DNA of 64,000 nt from Bettongia penicillata ogilbyi (GCA_023548195.1 JAJHZJ010000311.1:7976811-8040810); one strand, 5' to 3'; positions 11,572 to 23,519 are shown, counted from the first letter of the stretch. Program-made: numbers and translations. Notes: a model not told the origin generated them from the sequence alone.

Positions 11572-11842
11572 AGAAATAAGCATTTATTAAGGGTCTATTA
11601 TATGCTGGGGACTGTGATAAGCATATTACAAATATTATCTCATTTTTGTCCTCATAACAACCCCGTAAAAGAAGTGCTGTTATTTTATGGTTTTATGGTC
11701 CCTTAACTGTTTTATGGTTGAGGAAATGAGGGGAGACAGGGTGAAACTGACCAGGATCACACAACTAATAAGTGTCTGAAGCTGAATTTGAACTCAGGTT
11801 AAGTCCAACACTCTATCCACTGTGCCACCTACCTGCCTCAGT
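11572..11842 (-). mobile_element. THER1/MIR-type CORE-SINE
   Basis: Nearly full length in reverse: 'agcatttattaagggtctat', 'tatgctggggactgtgataagc', 'acaaatattatctcattttt', 'cctcataacaaccccg', 'gaggaaatgagggga', 'gatcacacaactaataagtg', 'gaatttgaactcaggtt' and the head 'cactctatccactgtgccac'. It directly follows the L2 end. A short tandem copy of 'ttttatggt' (11685-11717) is an internal oddity. Confidence 0.9.
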
Positions 11843-12480
11843 TGGCTATTTGCTGCCAGTTGTGGACTGTGACTGAGTGACGAAAAGTGAAAAAGCGGAA
11901 TCTGAGAGGGTGGGGAAGGAGGGAGTGCCCCAATTCTGCTGCTGTACATTGTATCTATTTATCAAGTATAGTAGAAACTCACAAAGTCTACTTAATTGAA
12001 TAAGGTCCTAAAACAGTTTCATATAATATGGGCTTAGAATATGTAATTAAAAAAATCCTTTCCTCCTCCTCTGCCCCAGTCCTTACCTCTCTTACCCAAT
12101 TATTTAGACCAAAACTCATATCTAATTCATTTCTTCTTCCTTATTTTTTAAAAAACATTAAAAACAACAAAAACAACTGTATGTGCACATATCCTTATTT
12201 TATTTCTTGCAGGGTAAACCTACATTTCTTTTTTCTTTTTTTGGGGTAGTGCTATTAAAATGTGACCTTCTAGAGCGCAATGACTCATTTACTTTAGTAA
12301 TGTACAGAGCCTAGTATGGAGCTATTCAAATAGGGTGATTTACTTTGGTACCATTAATATTCATTTTGTTTTTGGAAGTACTTAACGCATGTCTAAGTTG
12401 TGATCAGGAGAAAACACAAGGTGACATTACCTATCTGAGGTTTATTTTTAGATGCATGATTTTTTGGGTGCTTTAAGGCA
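11843..12480. other. No recognised feature
   Basis: Apparently single-copy DNA. The 73-codon plus frame at 12028-12249 is low-complexity (Phe/Asn-rich) and not gene-like. Confidence 0.4.
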
Positions 12481-12484
12481 ATGT

Positions 12485-12690
12485 TACATGATACGAAGAA
12501 AGAAGAACTGATGCAATAATCATAGGATCTGGGTTCAACTCCTACCTGTACTGCTTACTGATTACATGACCTTGAACAAGTCACTTAATCCCTTTGGGCC
12601 TCACTTTCCTCATTTGTTAAATGCAAGAGTTGAATAGTTGACCTCAGGGTCTCTTCTAGCTCTTGATCTATGAACCATGTATTTGTACAA
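12485..12690 (+). mobile_element. MIR-type SINE
   Basis: Forward MIR with 'ggatctgggttcaactcc', 'tgaccttgaacaagtcactt', 'gggcctcactttcctcattt' and the extended tail 'gaatagttgacctcagggtc' plus 'tcttctagctcttgatctat'. That tail is shared with copies at 33210, 36190, 56290 and 60110. Confidence 0.85.
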
Positions 12691-12849
12691 GCCTCATAAA
12701 AAAGAGAGAAGTAAGATTCAATGCCTGATAAGAAGAATTGTTTGATAATATTTATGTAAGTAGTCACAAGCGGTGTTCTCCTTTACCCTGGGAGGAGTTA
12801 GGAATGGAGCAGAAGGAAGGACCTGGCACTCCAGGTATTCACCAGCCAA

Positions 12850-13470
12850 AGGGGGCCTCAGGATCGATGCTGATAAAAATGCAAAAAACAAGAAAAAGTA
12901 GGAAAGATTTATACCAGGAATGCAGAAATATTAGTGTAAGGAAAACTATTAACATAAATGATTGCATCAATAATAAAAGCTTAAAAAATCATGATTTTAT
13001 CAATAGATGCAAAAAAAACCTTTTGGTAAAGTATAACACTCATTTCTATTAAAAACACTTGAAAGTATAGTTATAAGTGGATTTTTCCTTAAGTTAATTA
13101 AAAAAAAAACCTTTTACCTAAAACCACAAGCAAGCATTATTTATAATGGGGATCATCTAGAAGCCTTCCAAGTAGGATCAGGTGTGAAACAAGGATGTCA
13201 CTGTCACTAATATCATTCAATTATTAAATATTATATTGGAAATCCTAGTGATAGAAATGAGAGAAAAGAAATAAAAGGAATCAGAATAGGGAATGAAGTA
13301 ATAAAATGATATATTTTTGCGAATGATATACTTGGAAAATCCCAAAGACTCAACTAAAAAGTTAATTGAAACAATTAATAATTTTAGCCAAGTAGCAGGA
13401 TATGAAGTAAATCTATACAAATCATCAGCATTCCTACATATAAGTAGGAAAATCTATTTCATGAATACCA
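12850..13470 (+). mobile_element. L1 ORF2 fragment (reverse-transcriptase region)
   Basis: Plus-strand piece of L1 ORF2, truncated at both ends. Recognisable residues are ISVRKTININD (12927-12960) and, at about 13144-13200, GDHLEAFQVGSGVKQGC, the marsupial L1 stretch before the palm loop. After that come broken remnants ending in 'IPTYK' type text near 13440. Internal deletions and poly-A runs at 13010 and 13100 break the frame. It is an old insertion; no flanking duplication was found. Confidence 0.8.
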
Positions 13471-13649
13471 ACTGGGTTAAGGACTAACGTGGTTTCTGGC
13501 TAAGGTTGATTGGAGAAGGCTTTCTGAATTATATATATTCTCAGTAGGTAGACTAAAGAAAATTGCTGGGTTGTCCAAGTACTAGAACTTGGTAACTGTC
13601 AATTCCCTACTGAATCTACATTGTGTTAGTTCATATATTAATGTATCAT

Positions 13650-13935
13650 AATTTGTTCAGATGGCCATGAAGGCAGCAGAAGCAGGCACTGTGGCACACT
13701 TACAGCTTGGTCAGACGTTGATGACTGCAGGTCATTTACTGCATCCCAGGCCATTGTCAGTCATCTTGATGTCTGTCTTGCCACTGGTCTCTGATGACTT
13801 GGGAAGAGAGAAAGAGGCTGACAACTTGGGGCAACTCTGCCTTGCTTAAGTCCAATTTACACTCAAGTTAAGACATCACCCCATGATGTCAATTAGTTTT
13901 CTTCAAAGACAAAGGATAAACAACAAGTAAGAGAG
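13650..13935 (+). mobile_element. SINE-like repeat with shared 'gatgtcat...aaaggataaac' 3' end
   Basis: A compact 285-bp repeat: 'cagatggccatgaaggcagc', 'ttggtcagacgttgatgac', 'ctgatgacttgggaagagag', ending in 'catgatgtcaattagttttc' and 'aaagacaaaggataaacaac'. The same 3' end closes the longer repeats at 35500 (plus) and 59340 (minus). It is probably a non-autonomous relative of that LINE-like family. The 62-codon frame inside it is incidental. Confidence 0.6.
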
Positions 13936-14545
13936 AGTATGTTCCAAGAGGGAATTGGCTCCATTGTTTATGAGTCCCCTCATAGTTTTTCTGGAAAGTC
14001 TGAGAAGTATGAAAAATTGCACGTAATGGTTAAATCATTTAACGATGGTTGTTAGAATCTGAGAGGAGGGTTTGTCTATTTATAATTGACTATACTGTGA
14101 AATCTGTACTCTGCTATGGAACACCTGCCAATGCCCAAAGTTCACTTCTGAGACCTAGCAAAATGGTAGACAGTGGCATCATAGAGAGAAATCACCTTTT
14201 TTTTCTCCAGATGGTGTTATTACAAGAAGCCATGGTTCATCCATATTTCAGATGATGCCTTCATGTGAAAGATACAAGGTTAACTACATCAGTTCTCAGT
14301 TGTTTGGCTAGCAATGCTGCTATTTTTTTTCTTATACAGGGGACTTTATTGGTTGACTGTCTCTTTTATCAGGAGTTTAAAATGTTTTCAGAAAAAGCAA
14401 AGAGGAACATTCTAAAATGGGTTGTGTTGTCATTATTCTTGAACATGGTTAATCATTATTTGTGTGGAAACTTGAAGCCAAGTGTTCTAACTACAAATTC
14501 TGTACTGTTCCTGCTGTGTCTTGTGGTCTTCCTTTCAGCAACCAT
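13936..14545. other. No recognised feature
   Basis: Two plus-strand frames (68 and 95 codons, 14049-14255 and 14265-14552) occur in succession but show no domain, and the second is hydrophobic by base composition. No repeat family was recognised. Confidence 0.35.
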
Positions 14546-14547
14546 TT

Positions 14548-15285
14548 ATTGAGTACCTACCGATAGTAAGCTAGATGCTGTGGAGAACTGGAAAAAGTAT
14601 AAGATGTGGTCCCTGCCTCCTAGACTCTAACAAACTAGGGGAGACAAGACAGAATATTACAAAGACTTGTAGATAGCTATGAATACAAGGGAGAATGTGA
14701 CACATGGCTTGAAGAGGTATAAAGAAGGCACTTGGAGAAGATTCCAGAGAGAGAAATTTTGGCTGGGCTTCATTAAGAAGTAGCATTTGTACTGGGCCTT
14801 GAAGGTTGGGTGTAGGAAGGTAGTACCTTCTGTTGGAGATAGTATTAGCATAGGATCATAGAAATATGTCATGTCTGAGGAATAGTAACAGGGCCCTTTT
14901 GGCTAAAGCAAAGTGTACATGAATGGGAGTAATGTGTAATGAGGCTGGAAAAGTAGGTTAGGGCTGGGTTGTAAAGAGATTTGAATGTCAATTAGAGTAT
15001 TTATATTTGATTCTTGAAGTGATAAGAAGTCTATGGAGTTTATTTCGTGGGGGAGTGACATTATCATGACCTGTGATTTAGGAAAATCATGTGTCAAGAA
15101 TGGATTGTAGAACAGAGAAACTTGAAGTATGGTGATCAATTAGGAGATGGATTTAATTGTTCAAGTGAGAAGTACTAAGGGATTGAACTTGGGTAATGGC
15201 TATGTGAGAGGAAAGAAGGGCCTAGGCATGAGAAATGTTGTGGTGGTAGAAAGGATAAGAATTGGCAGGTGATTGGAAATGTGTT
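14548..15285 (+). repeat. Ancient LINE-UTR-like repeat, long copy
   Basis: Blocks in family order are 'ccatttattgagtacctacc', 'ggtccctgcctcctagactc', 'ggggagacaagacagaat', 'actgggccttgaaggttggg', 'gtaatgaggctggaaaagta', 'gggttgtaaagagatttgaa' and 'gggggagtgacattatcatg'. At about 740 bp it is one of the longest copies here. It abuts the Dong-R4-type LINE. Confidence 0.6.
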
Positions 15286-15294
15286 TCATAGTCT

Positions 15295-18147
15295 CCATCT
15301 CAAAGTAAACCACTTTTAGCTATACTTAGCAAATACAATGCCATGTGCATTATTTCCACTCTGTATCATTGCCTGGTAGAATAATACCTGTTTCAAAAAT
15401 ACCATACAAAGGCAAAAAAAAGTATTTCTATGAAGTCCTTAATTTCTCCAGAGCTCTGAGAAAGTCCGTTAACCCTTTAAATCCTTTAAGATGAGGAAAA
15501 ATTAACCTTTCCAAAACTTCCTTTGGGTGACATTTTGTTAAATTAATGTACAGGTTTTTGTTAGGATACTTTCCAAATCTATTCTAGATCATTTTATAAT
15601 TCCAAAAGTATATGTTGACTGCTGTTGCAAGGGTGTTAATTACTTCAAACATGTTAAGCTTTGATATCTCATTAAGCTTTGATTTCAGGATGCCAGTAAG
15701 TCTCTTGACATACACCACCATAATTTTGTCCTTGATAGATTTATGTGTGTTGTGTCTTGTGGGAAGGAAACCAAGGTATTTGTAAATATAACTTTTGTCC
15801 AATAGTTCAATTAATCCTCTAGATTCATGCACAAAGTCATCATTCTCTCAATTTTGGGCATATGTTAAGAATTTTACACTTACCAGAATTTCATTTGGAT
15901 CTGATATAATTGGGGAAAGATTCCACAAGGAGATGTTTTAATGTGTCTTTTTCTTGGAGCCATTTTAAGCTTGAGGTAATCCATTTACATTAAGTGATTA
16001 ATAAGTTGTTTTGGAATGACTCCCTTTTGACTTGGAAACCATACACAGTTCTGTTCAGGATTTGTATTCATTGATTTCTGGCTAATTAGAACCATCAGGG
16101 GTTTCTACCATATCTCTGAAAGATGCCATGGTTGATTTCAGTGGCTCTTGACATTATTGTATCAGTGACACGTTTTAATGAGAGAACAATTTTCCGTTTG
16201 GATATTCTCACTCTGCTTGGTTCATGCAATTCATCTGTTTTCAGTGCATGAATCAGATGTTAATGTGGACCTGAATGAAATCATTTATGATAATCAAGAA
16301 AGTTCAATCCTGCATTGAAGTAACTTGTTCAATAATTATCAAGCTGATAATAAATTGCTCTCTTTTACCTCTGGGATTTTTTTGGGACACCATTTTTCTC
16401 TACCTTGGGCAATACTTTTATTTTCTTTTTAGTTCCTATGGATTTCTTTAAAATACATAAATATTTAAATTTATAAGATGGATATGTTTTGAATCTGTGA
16501 ATGTTTTATTTCAAGTACATGAACATATAATTGACCTGTATTTGGAAGGACCACTGGTAATCTTGTCTTTCGATAGTGATAAATAATAAAAATATAGTAA
16601 AATAAATATTAAATGCAATACACACACACATATAAATCTAATAAATAAATAAATAAATAATTGGACCAGCCTCCTTGTTGATCCTCTCAGAAGACTCTCC
16701 ATCTCCTGTTTCTGGGGCTGCTTGTGGTCCTCTATGCTTAGAATGCCTCCTCATATCTTGTAGAATCTCTTGTTTCCTTTTCAAAAATATGATTAAGTGA
16801 CATATATCTTCTCCATCTGAATCCTTTCCTAATTCCCCTAGAGAATAGTTCCTTCCTTATCAAATAGTTGTCATGTATTTATTTGGCATTTGATGTTTTG
16901 AGTTTACTTTCAATTACTGATTAAGGGAATATGAGTTTTCTAATATGCTTTTGTTTTCTGTGTTCCTTTCCATGAGTTTTTTCTTCTTCTATCTTTCTAT
17001 CCATTTATCTGAATATCTGTCTGTTTGCCTTTAATTGATTTATGGTGTTCAGATTTTCTTTTGTACATACCCACTAGATATTGATGTAATCTTCAAATAC
17101 CTTTCCTCAGGTATTCAATAATTTTCCCTCTCATTTCTGTCATCATGGTATTTTATGCCTATATTCCTTCGTAGTTCCATCCTTCCTTATATGGTTCTTG
17201 AAATAGTAAAATCTGTTGCATCTATTGTTATATGCAGATCCTAAAAATGACTTTCTATTAAATGTTGTGGGATAATGTGATTATTTATGATGATTATAGC
17301 AAATGCCAGCCTCTTAAAATTATTCCAGTATGGAATAGTTACACTGTTCATTGGATTAGTACCATCAAATTCCAGTCTAAGTATGCCCATTTTATCTTCA
17401 AATTATTTAAACCTTGGGATTCCTAAAAATCTGATTTGTCCTTAAAATCCTGGAATTTGTGTAGCATCAAGATTTTTAATGACTTCATTTTTTAAACTTT
17501 TCCCTTTTCACATTTTAGTAACTCTTTGCCTAACTTAATCTGATCTGAATTTAGAGATGAAGTTATTTCTTGTGATCATCCTCATTAGCATGTCTCTGAT
17601 CCCTTGTTATATGAAGTTATTATTGACAGAAAGAAATATGGCAGCTCTGGCATACAATTAGAAAAATTATTCCAGTTTTGTTATCATATAGTACTTGTGC
17701 CTAATGAAAACATTCACATCTTCAGTCCATTTCACGTGCCCTCGTGGTTTGCCTGGCTTATGGGTCATATGCACTGAAGTATTTTAAGCATGTAGAGTGT
17801 CGGTGTTTCTGATTTGTTCCACTGTGGTGGAACTTTCTGTGGTACCAGAACATGAGGAGAGTGCCACTTGAGTGCTCCATAGTCTGCTGTGTCAGGCTAA
17901 ACATCATGACAGTTTTAAGTAGGGCAAGCCAGAAACCTCATGCTCCCTTTTAGGAGCATTATACTAACGAAACACTAACCCAAACAATGACATGGCCAGA
18001 GACCAATTTGCCAGCAATTTCGGGGTTCTGGCAAATCTTCACAGGTACTGTAGTGATTTCAGGGCACACAAAATCCCTACTGTACATCATCCTGGCTGAC
18101 ATTCCCCTTTTTTACTATATGGTGTGGATGATGTATTAGGCTTGGAA
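15295..18147 (-). mobile_element. Dong-R4-type LINE, 5' and reverse-transcriptase portion
   Basis: Reading the minus strand from high to low coordinates: an N-terminal motif RGHVKWTEDVNVFIRHKYY (17674-17748) typical of this LINE group; a decayed middle; then the reverse-transcriptase C-terminal part at 15584-15832 with YKYLGFLPTRHNTHKSIKDK, 'RLTGILKSKLNEISKLN' and 'VINTLATAVNIYFW'. It continues near 15500 as 'KCHPKEVLERLIFPHLKGFKGLTDF', here quoted in two parts: KCHPKEVLERL and IFPHLKGFKGL. Many stops and frameshifts interrupt it. The zinc-knuckle and endonuclease that should follow are absent at this end and appear instead upstream (18148-19330). An L2 piece sits inside it near 16700. Confidence 0.75.
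16715..16895 (+). mobile_element. L2 LINE fragment inserted in the Dong-R4-type LINE
   Basis: 'cttagaatgcctcctcatat', 'gattaagtgacatatatctt', 'ctccatctgaatcctttcct' and 'aattcccctagagaatagtt' follow L2 3' region order on the opposite strand to the host LINE. The boundaries are approximate; a (taaa)n run lies just outside at 16640-16660. Confidence 0.55.
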
Positions 18148-19330
18148 ATCATCATCATCATCATCATTATAGGAAATTTTCATCTTGTTTTAAAGAGATG
18201 CAATATAAATAGTCCTGACATAAGTCACTTTATTAAAATTATTTTATTTTAATTATCCATGGACTATTTCACATGGGGATACAATAACTGCTTTGTGCAG
18301 ATGAGTAAAAGTTTTAGAGTATATAAATAATACACTTTATAAACTCATTGAAAATATTCTGAGTACAATTCTAGAATCAGGCAGAGGTATGAAATTTACC
18401 TCATCCTATTCCCACATGATTTTGATTTCTTTTGCTATTTTGAAAGATTTTGTTCCACATAGCTTAGAGATTATGAATATTTGGCATGATTATGTCTAGA
18501 AAGTGACATTCTTGAGTTTTTAGGGATCAATATTATATCTAGGTATTGCAGGCAATAGTTCAGTATCTGGTAATACTTCATGTCTAGGATAATTTATCTT
18601 TTGAATTCTCAAGAGTATTTTGAGGTCTGCATTTGTAGTATGGGAACTTAGTGTTAGTCAGTCTATAAAAAATAGTGAGTTTCTGTTATATAATTTTAGT
18701 TATCAGATGAGTCCTATCTAACTAGGAATTCAGTAATTGCAGTGATGTGCTACATAGTTGTTTTTTTTTTTTTTTTACCATTTCCTTACATAAATTACAT
18801 TGATTACTAAGATTTAGCTCCTTGAGGATAATATTTTGTGATTTCCAATGGAAGTGAATTGCCATCATAAATCTCATCACCTTAATGAAAGAAAAATCTG
18901 CATGATAGCCAGTTCACTTTTTGTTTCTTTTTCAGCATATTGTTGACTAAATTCATGTGGATATTGCCCATTAAGGGCCTTTTGATTCCACTCTGGAGTC
19001 TCAGCCACTTCATAAACTTCATCTGGAGATAAACTTCTTTCAACTACATTAGACAAATCCAGTGGTGTTTCCCTTTACTACTATTGCTTGGCGAAGTGTC
19101 TGCTTATTCCAAAAATATCTCTGCAGGCTTTTGACCTAAATATCTTGTCCTTTATAAATGTGTATAATGTATATCATCTTTTTTGGTGAAACAATATTAA
19201 TATACTTGATATAGCTGTCATAATTTCATCTTCTTATTGGTGCCATCATTATTGTTCTTAGCTTTTGGTAGCTACTAAATAAGTGCTAGATAACAGTTGA
19301 TCACCAAAATAGAAATTTGTTACCCCTTCC
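18148..19330 (-). mobile_element. Dong-R4-type LINE, 3' portion with zinc knuckle and endonuclease
   Basis: Minus strand, high to low: WNQKALNGQYPHEFSQQYA (18940-18990); a partial CCHC-type zinc knuckle (SNQCNLCKE near 18790); and the restriction-like endonuclease motif PDTELLPAIPRYNI (18529-18570), which aligns with the PD...(L)IDxAIPRD signature of R4-clade LINEs. Then comes KSFKIAKEIKIMWE (about 18420-18470). The copy ends in a (gat)n run at 18148-18168, fitting the microsatellite 3' ends of these elements. Frames are broken throughout. It lies upstream of, and in the same orientation as, the 5' part at 15295-18147. Confidence 0.7.
18760..18777. repeat. Poly-T run
   Basis: A run of about 17 T inside the decayed LINE. 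On the minus strand it reads as a Lys run right after the zinc-knuckle remnant and probably arose by slippage. Confidence 0.8.
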
Positions 19331-20178
19331 ATTAATCCTCTGCGGTTGGGACTGAAATATTCAGCTCATTTCATGGGTGATTTCTGATGGTGAGTTTTAT
19401 TAAGCTATTTAAGAGATGCATAGCACAGGAGACAGGCTGTAACTGTAGCACATATGACCAATCAATATTAGCTGATGCTATGATCTCACTCTCGGAAATC
19501 AGCCTTATGAGCTAATACACCTAATGAGAATGTATTAGTTACTGGTTTGGTGAAAGTGGGTAGTATAATCTAATTCCTACTGGCTCCTGGATGCTCCCTC
19601 CCCTCCCCCTGCCACTTTAAAACAATAACGAGATCAAGGAATGTAAATCTGGGTATACTCAATTGCACATGACAAATTTAGATCAATGAGTACAAAGCAT
19701 TTATCCTTGGACTTCAAAACTCAAAAGAGCTCAGGGAGAGGTTAACGTGTAAACTACCAAAATGAGACCTAGTCTATTTTTTTTACTATTATATACTATA
19801 TGTGAATTTACAGACATTGTGAATATTCCCTCCATGTAGCTGATATGGAGGTTTTGCTTAATCTTCTTTTCCACATAAGAAAGAACCCAAGGAGGTCCTT
19901 CAGTCAGCTTTCAAAGTGGAATGTTATGTCATGTAAGGATATGGGAAAGGGGCTAGAGAGATTTGCACCTTGCAAAATCATTCTGCTATATGGAGAATTA
20001 AAGAGGTGTGAGCTAGATAAATCAACAAATAGAAATTATGTTAGTGTAGCTACACCCCATCACAAACTTATATTTTTCTCCCTGATGATTCTTTCTTTTT
20101 GGTTGATGGTACTTTTGATCTATGATCTCATCAGCAGGGAGTAGCCTTTTACTGATGCAGATTACAACTCTTTCCTGT
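19331..20178. other. No recognised feature
   Basis: Apparently single-copy DNA between the Dong-R4-type LINE and the next L1. The 99-codon plus frame at 19845-20144 has no recognisable domain. Confidence 0.4.
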
Positions 20179-21550
20179 TTTCTCATCCATTTTTTTTTTG
20201 ATATAGGGAATTTTTAAAATTTATTTTCAGTGTTCCACAATCATTACCATATAACTTAGAATTTTTTTCTCTCCCTCCCCCTTCCCTCCTTGAGATGGCA
20301 TACAATTTTATGTAGGTTCTACACATACATTCCTATTAAATACATATCCACCTTAGTCATGTTGCATAGAAGAATTAAAATGAATGGGGGAAACCATATA
20401 ACACACCAAAATGTAATACAAAAGAAAGTGATCTGCTGCATTCTGCAATTGAATTCCATAGTTCTTTCTCTGGATGTAGAAGGCATTTTGCCTTAAAAGA
20501 CCACTGGAAATTTTGTAAGTCCTTGCACTGCAGTGAAATTCTAAGTCTACCAGAAAAAATTCTTGCACACTGTGATTGTTGCTGTGTACAAAGTTCTCCT
20601 GGTTCTGCTCCTTTCACACAGCATCATATCACATAAGTCTTTCCAGGCCTCTCTGAAATCATCCTTTTCATAATTTCTTGTAGCACAATAGTATTCCATC
20701 ATATTCATATACCACAACTTGTTCAGCCATTCCCCAATTGATGGGAATCCCCTTGCTTTCCAGTTTTTGGCCACCACACAGAGTACTACTATAAATATTT
20801 TTGTACATGTGGGACCCTTTCTCATTTTTATGATCTCTTGGGGATATAGTCCTAGAAGGGCTATTGCTGGATCAAAGGGTATGCACATTTTTGTAGCCTT
20901 TTGGGCATAGTTCCAAATTGCTCTCCAGAATGGTTGGATCAGCCCACAGCTCCATCAACAATGAATTAGTGTTCCAACTCTCCCACACCTTCTCCAACAT
21001 TTGTCATCTTCCTGTTTTGTCATGTTAGTCAGTCTGATAGATGTGATGTGGTATGTGTTTTGATTTGCATCTCTCTAATCAATAGTGATTTAGAGCATTT
21101 TTTCATATGACTATATATGTATATGTATATCTATATATATATCTTGAATTTCTTCCTCTGAAAAGTGCCTGTTCATATCCTTTGACCATTTATCAATTGG
21201 GGAATGACTTGTATTCTTGTACATTTGACTCAGTTCTCTATATATTTTAGAAATAAGACCTTTATCATGGACACTAGTTGCAAAAATTCTTTCCCAGTTT
21301 TCTGCTTCCTTCCTAATCTTGGTTGCATTAGGTTTGTCTGTGCAAAAACTTTTCAGTTTAATATCATCAAAATTATCCATTTTGCACTTCATAATACTTT
21401 CTATCTCTTGTTTAGTCAAAAATTCTTCCCTTCTCCATAAATCTGATAAATATACTATTCCTTGCTCTACTAATTTGTTTATAGTATCAAACTTTATACC
21501 TAGATCATATACCCATTTGGACTTAATTCTTGTGTTTCTCATCCATTTTT
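20179..21550 (-). mobile_element. 5'-truncated L1 with target-site duplications
   Basis: The L1 body (20195-21534) has its 3' end and poly-A (poly-T on plus) at 20195 and is truncated in ORF2. It is flanked by a 16-bp duplication, tttctcatccattttt, at 20179-20194 and 21535-21550. ORF2 C-terminal protein is readable in pieces. One is 20547-20888 (ALLGLYPQEIIKMRKGPTC, 'PSIGEWLNKLWYMNMMEYY'). The other is 21111-21542 (IKFDTINKLVEQGIVYLSD, 'WERIFATSVHDKGLISKIY', 'SPIDKWSKDMNRHFSEEEI'). The frame shifts near 21050, so the element is dead. The perfect duplication suggests a younger insertion than most here. Confidence 0.95.
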
Positions 21551-22025
21551 ATGAATGTTTTTCCCTCCTAGAAAATCTGCATAGAGAATTTACCCAAGTT
21601 TCTATAAGATTTCAGTTGATTTTTTAGTATATCATGGGTACTATTTTCTGTCTACTGTTCTCTCTTACTCTCCCTATATGATTAGCCCACTTTCTCTGCT
21701 CATGTCTTTTATAATATTTCAGACTCATTTTTCCTGTAGTAACTATGTATAGCCCAGTGAGGCCCACCTCATCTTTCTCTTGCCATTTGGGTTATTTTTA
21801 ATTTTTTCTGAGACCATCATATTTCACAATTCTCATCTATATAATATTTCTAAGAGAACATTAATGATAAGGAGATAGGTTTTTATGATAGTGAGAAATT
21901 GTGAATGTTGAACAAGTTGTGCAATTACAGATGTTAAGTCCAGCCTACTCATCTTCTCTTTCTCTCAGGGAAGAGATGGCTTAGGAAGGATGTGATGATG
22001 CTGTGTACATATACTTGAAGTCTTC
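21551..22025. other. No recognised feature
   Basis: T-rich apparently single-copy stretch following the L1 duplication. Confidence 0.4.
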
Positions 22026-22029
22026 ACGC

Positions 22030-22312
22030 ACTGAGGAAGGGTGAGATTTATTCTGCTTGTTCCCAGAAAGTAGAACTTGAATTAAAGGAGCAAACATGGA
22101 AATTTAGGCTTGAGGTAAGGAAAAAACATTCTAATAATTAAATTTTTACAAAAATAGAATGAATTGCCCTGGGAGGAAGAGGGTCCTGGTGGGGGTCTTG
22201 AAGCAAAGGCTGGATTACTATTTGTCAGCTAGGTTGAAGAGGGGAATTCTCATTCAGCACATGTTGTGCTAACTGTTCTCAGAATTACCTTCCAACACTG
22301 AGATTCTGTGGT
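22030..22312 (+). repeat. CR1/L3-like LINE UTR fragment
   Basis: 'tattctgcttgttcccagaa', 'taaggaaaaaacattctaat', 'aatagaatgaattgccctgg', 'ggtcttgaagcaaaggctgg' and 'attaccttccaacactgaga' match an old mammalian LINE UTR pattern. It recurs at 61730-61925. The class is from memory and unconfirmed. Confidence 0.5.
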
Positions 22313-22374
22313 CTTGTGTTATCAAGTTCTGGACCCAGTTTATTGCTGCAGTCTCTCATACAAACAAGGAAAGA

Positions 22375-22645
22375 AGGAAAGAACTGTTTATTATGTGATT
22401 CCTATGTGCTAGGCCTTATGCTAAGCACTCTACAAATATTATCTTATTTGATTCTCTCAAAAACCCCGGGAGGTAGGTGCTATTATTATCCCCCTTTTGC
22501 ATTTGAGGAAACTGAAGTATAGGGAGATTAAGTCATTTTTTTTTTTAAGGTTATACAGCTAGTAAGTGACTAAGGTCAGATTTGAACTCGGAACTTCATG
22601 ACTCCAGGCCCAGCTCTCTATTCATTATAGTGGTTAGCTGCAATT
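22375..22645 (-). mobile_element. THER1/MIR-type CORE-SINE
   Basis: Near full-length reverse copy: 'ctatgtgctaggccttatgc', 'tctacaaatattatcttatt', 'gggaggtaggtgctattatt', 'gaggaaactgaagtatagg', 'ttatacagctagtaagtgac', 'gatttgaactcggaacttc' and the head remnant 'ctctctattcattatagtgg'. A poly-T at 22538-22548 interrupts the core. Confidence 0.9.
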
Positions 22646-22649
22646 CAAG

Positions 22650-23515
22650 CACAAAGTAAACACTGACCAGTAAAAGGACATGGTGAGCTATCTTTTCTAT
22701 TAGTTAAGTGCTAGATAGTAACTTAAGAGATTGTCTAGTTCTGGTACTTATTCAATCTCATAATCTTGATAAGGAGGAAGAAACATACCCACATTCTTAT
22801 CTTTTACTTTCTTCATGCTATGGATGGAATGATTGGAAGGGGAGGAAGGATATCCTGAGCCTTTCATCTCAAAAGAAGCTTTTCTTGATCAAATTCTCAG
22901 TGCATGGTATGGAACTCAGATGTTGGCGTTAAAAAAGCAAATGGCACAGCTCCATTCCTCTCCCTTTATTTGGATCATGAAAGGTGAAAAGTTGAATGTT
23001 TTCACCGGTGAAGTAGTGCAGAATCCATCTAGGACGGAGTTTTGGAATCTCTAATCTATTAATGTTTAAGTTGTCGGCTAGCTAGTCTACTTAGCTGAGC
23101 TTTGACAAAGTGAATCATTTGAGTCCAAATAGAGACCTACCTCAGAAGATTATTTACCCCCCTAATGTTTGCTTTATTTTATTTAGTCTTTCTTTTTTTC
23201 TGGCATAACTCTTGCAAGTTAAAAAAAATACCCTTATTGTCAAGAATTCTCATTTGAATGTACAACTAGGTTGTTACAATAATTTTTTTTTTTTTGAGAC
23301 TCAACTTGGGGAACTAGGCTATTCAGTGGACTGGTGTGTCAAATATGAAGAATTCTTCTGACCAGTCCTGCAGTTTCCAAGACAAGTTTGTCACCTTATG
23401 GGTGCTAAGTGGAGATTATTTTTATTTTTTTTAATGAGAAAGAGAAGTATAATCAAGACCTGGAACTTCATCTGTACAGAGGAATTATGTTTCCACTGAT
23501 CTTTAAAAACTGATC
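22650..23515. other. No recognised feature
   Basis: Single-copy-like DNA with a poly-T at 23282-23296. Frames of 73-74 codons at 22708-23054 overlap one another and are not gene-like. Confidence 0.4.
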
Positions 23516-23519
23516 ATTT

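Noticed and set aside
16500..16702. 63-codon hydrophobic minus frame as a membrane peptide
   Set aside because: It is low-complexity AT-rich sequence within the decayed LINE.
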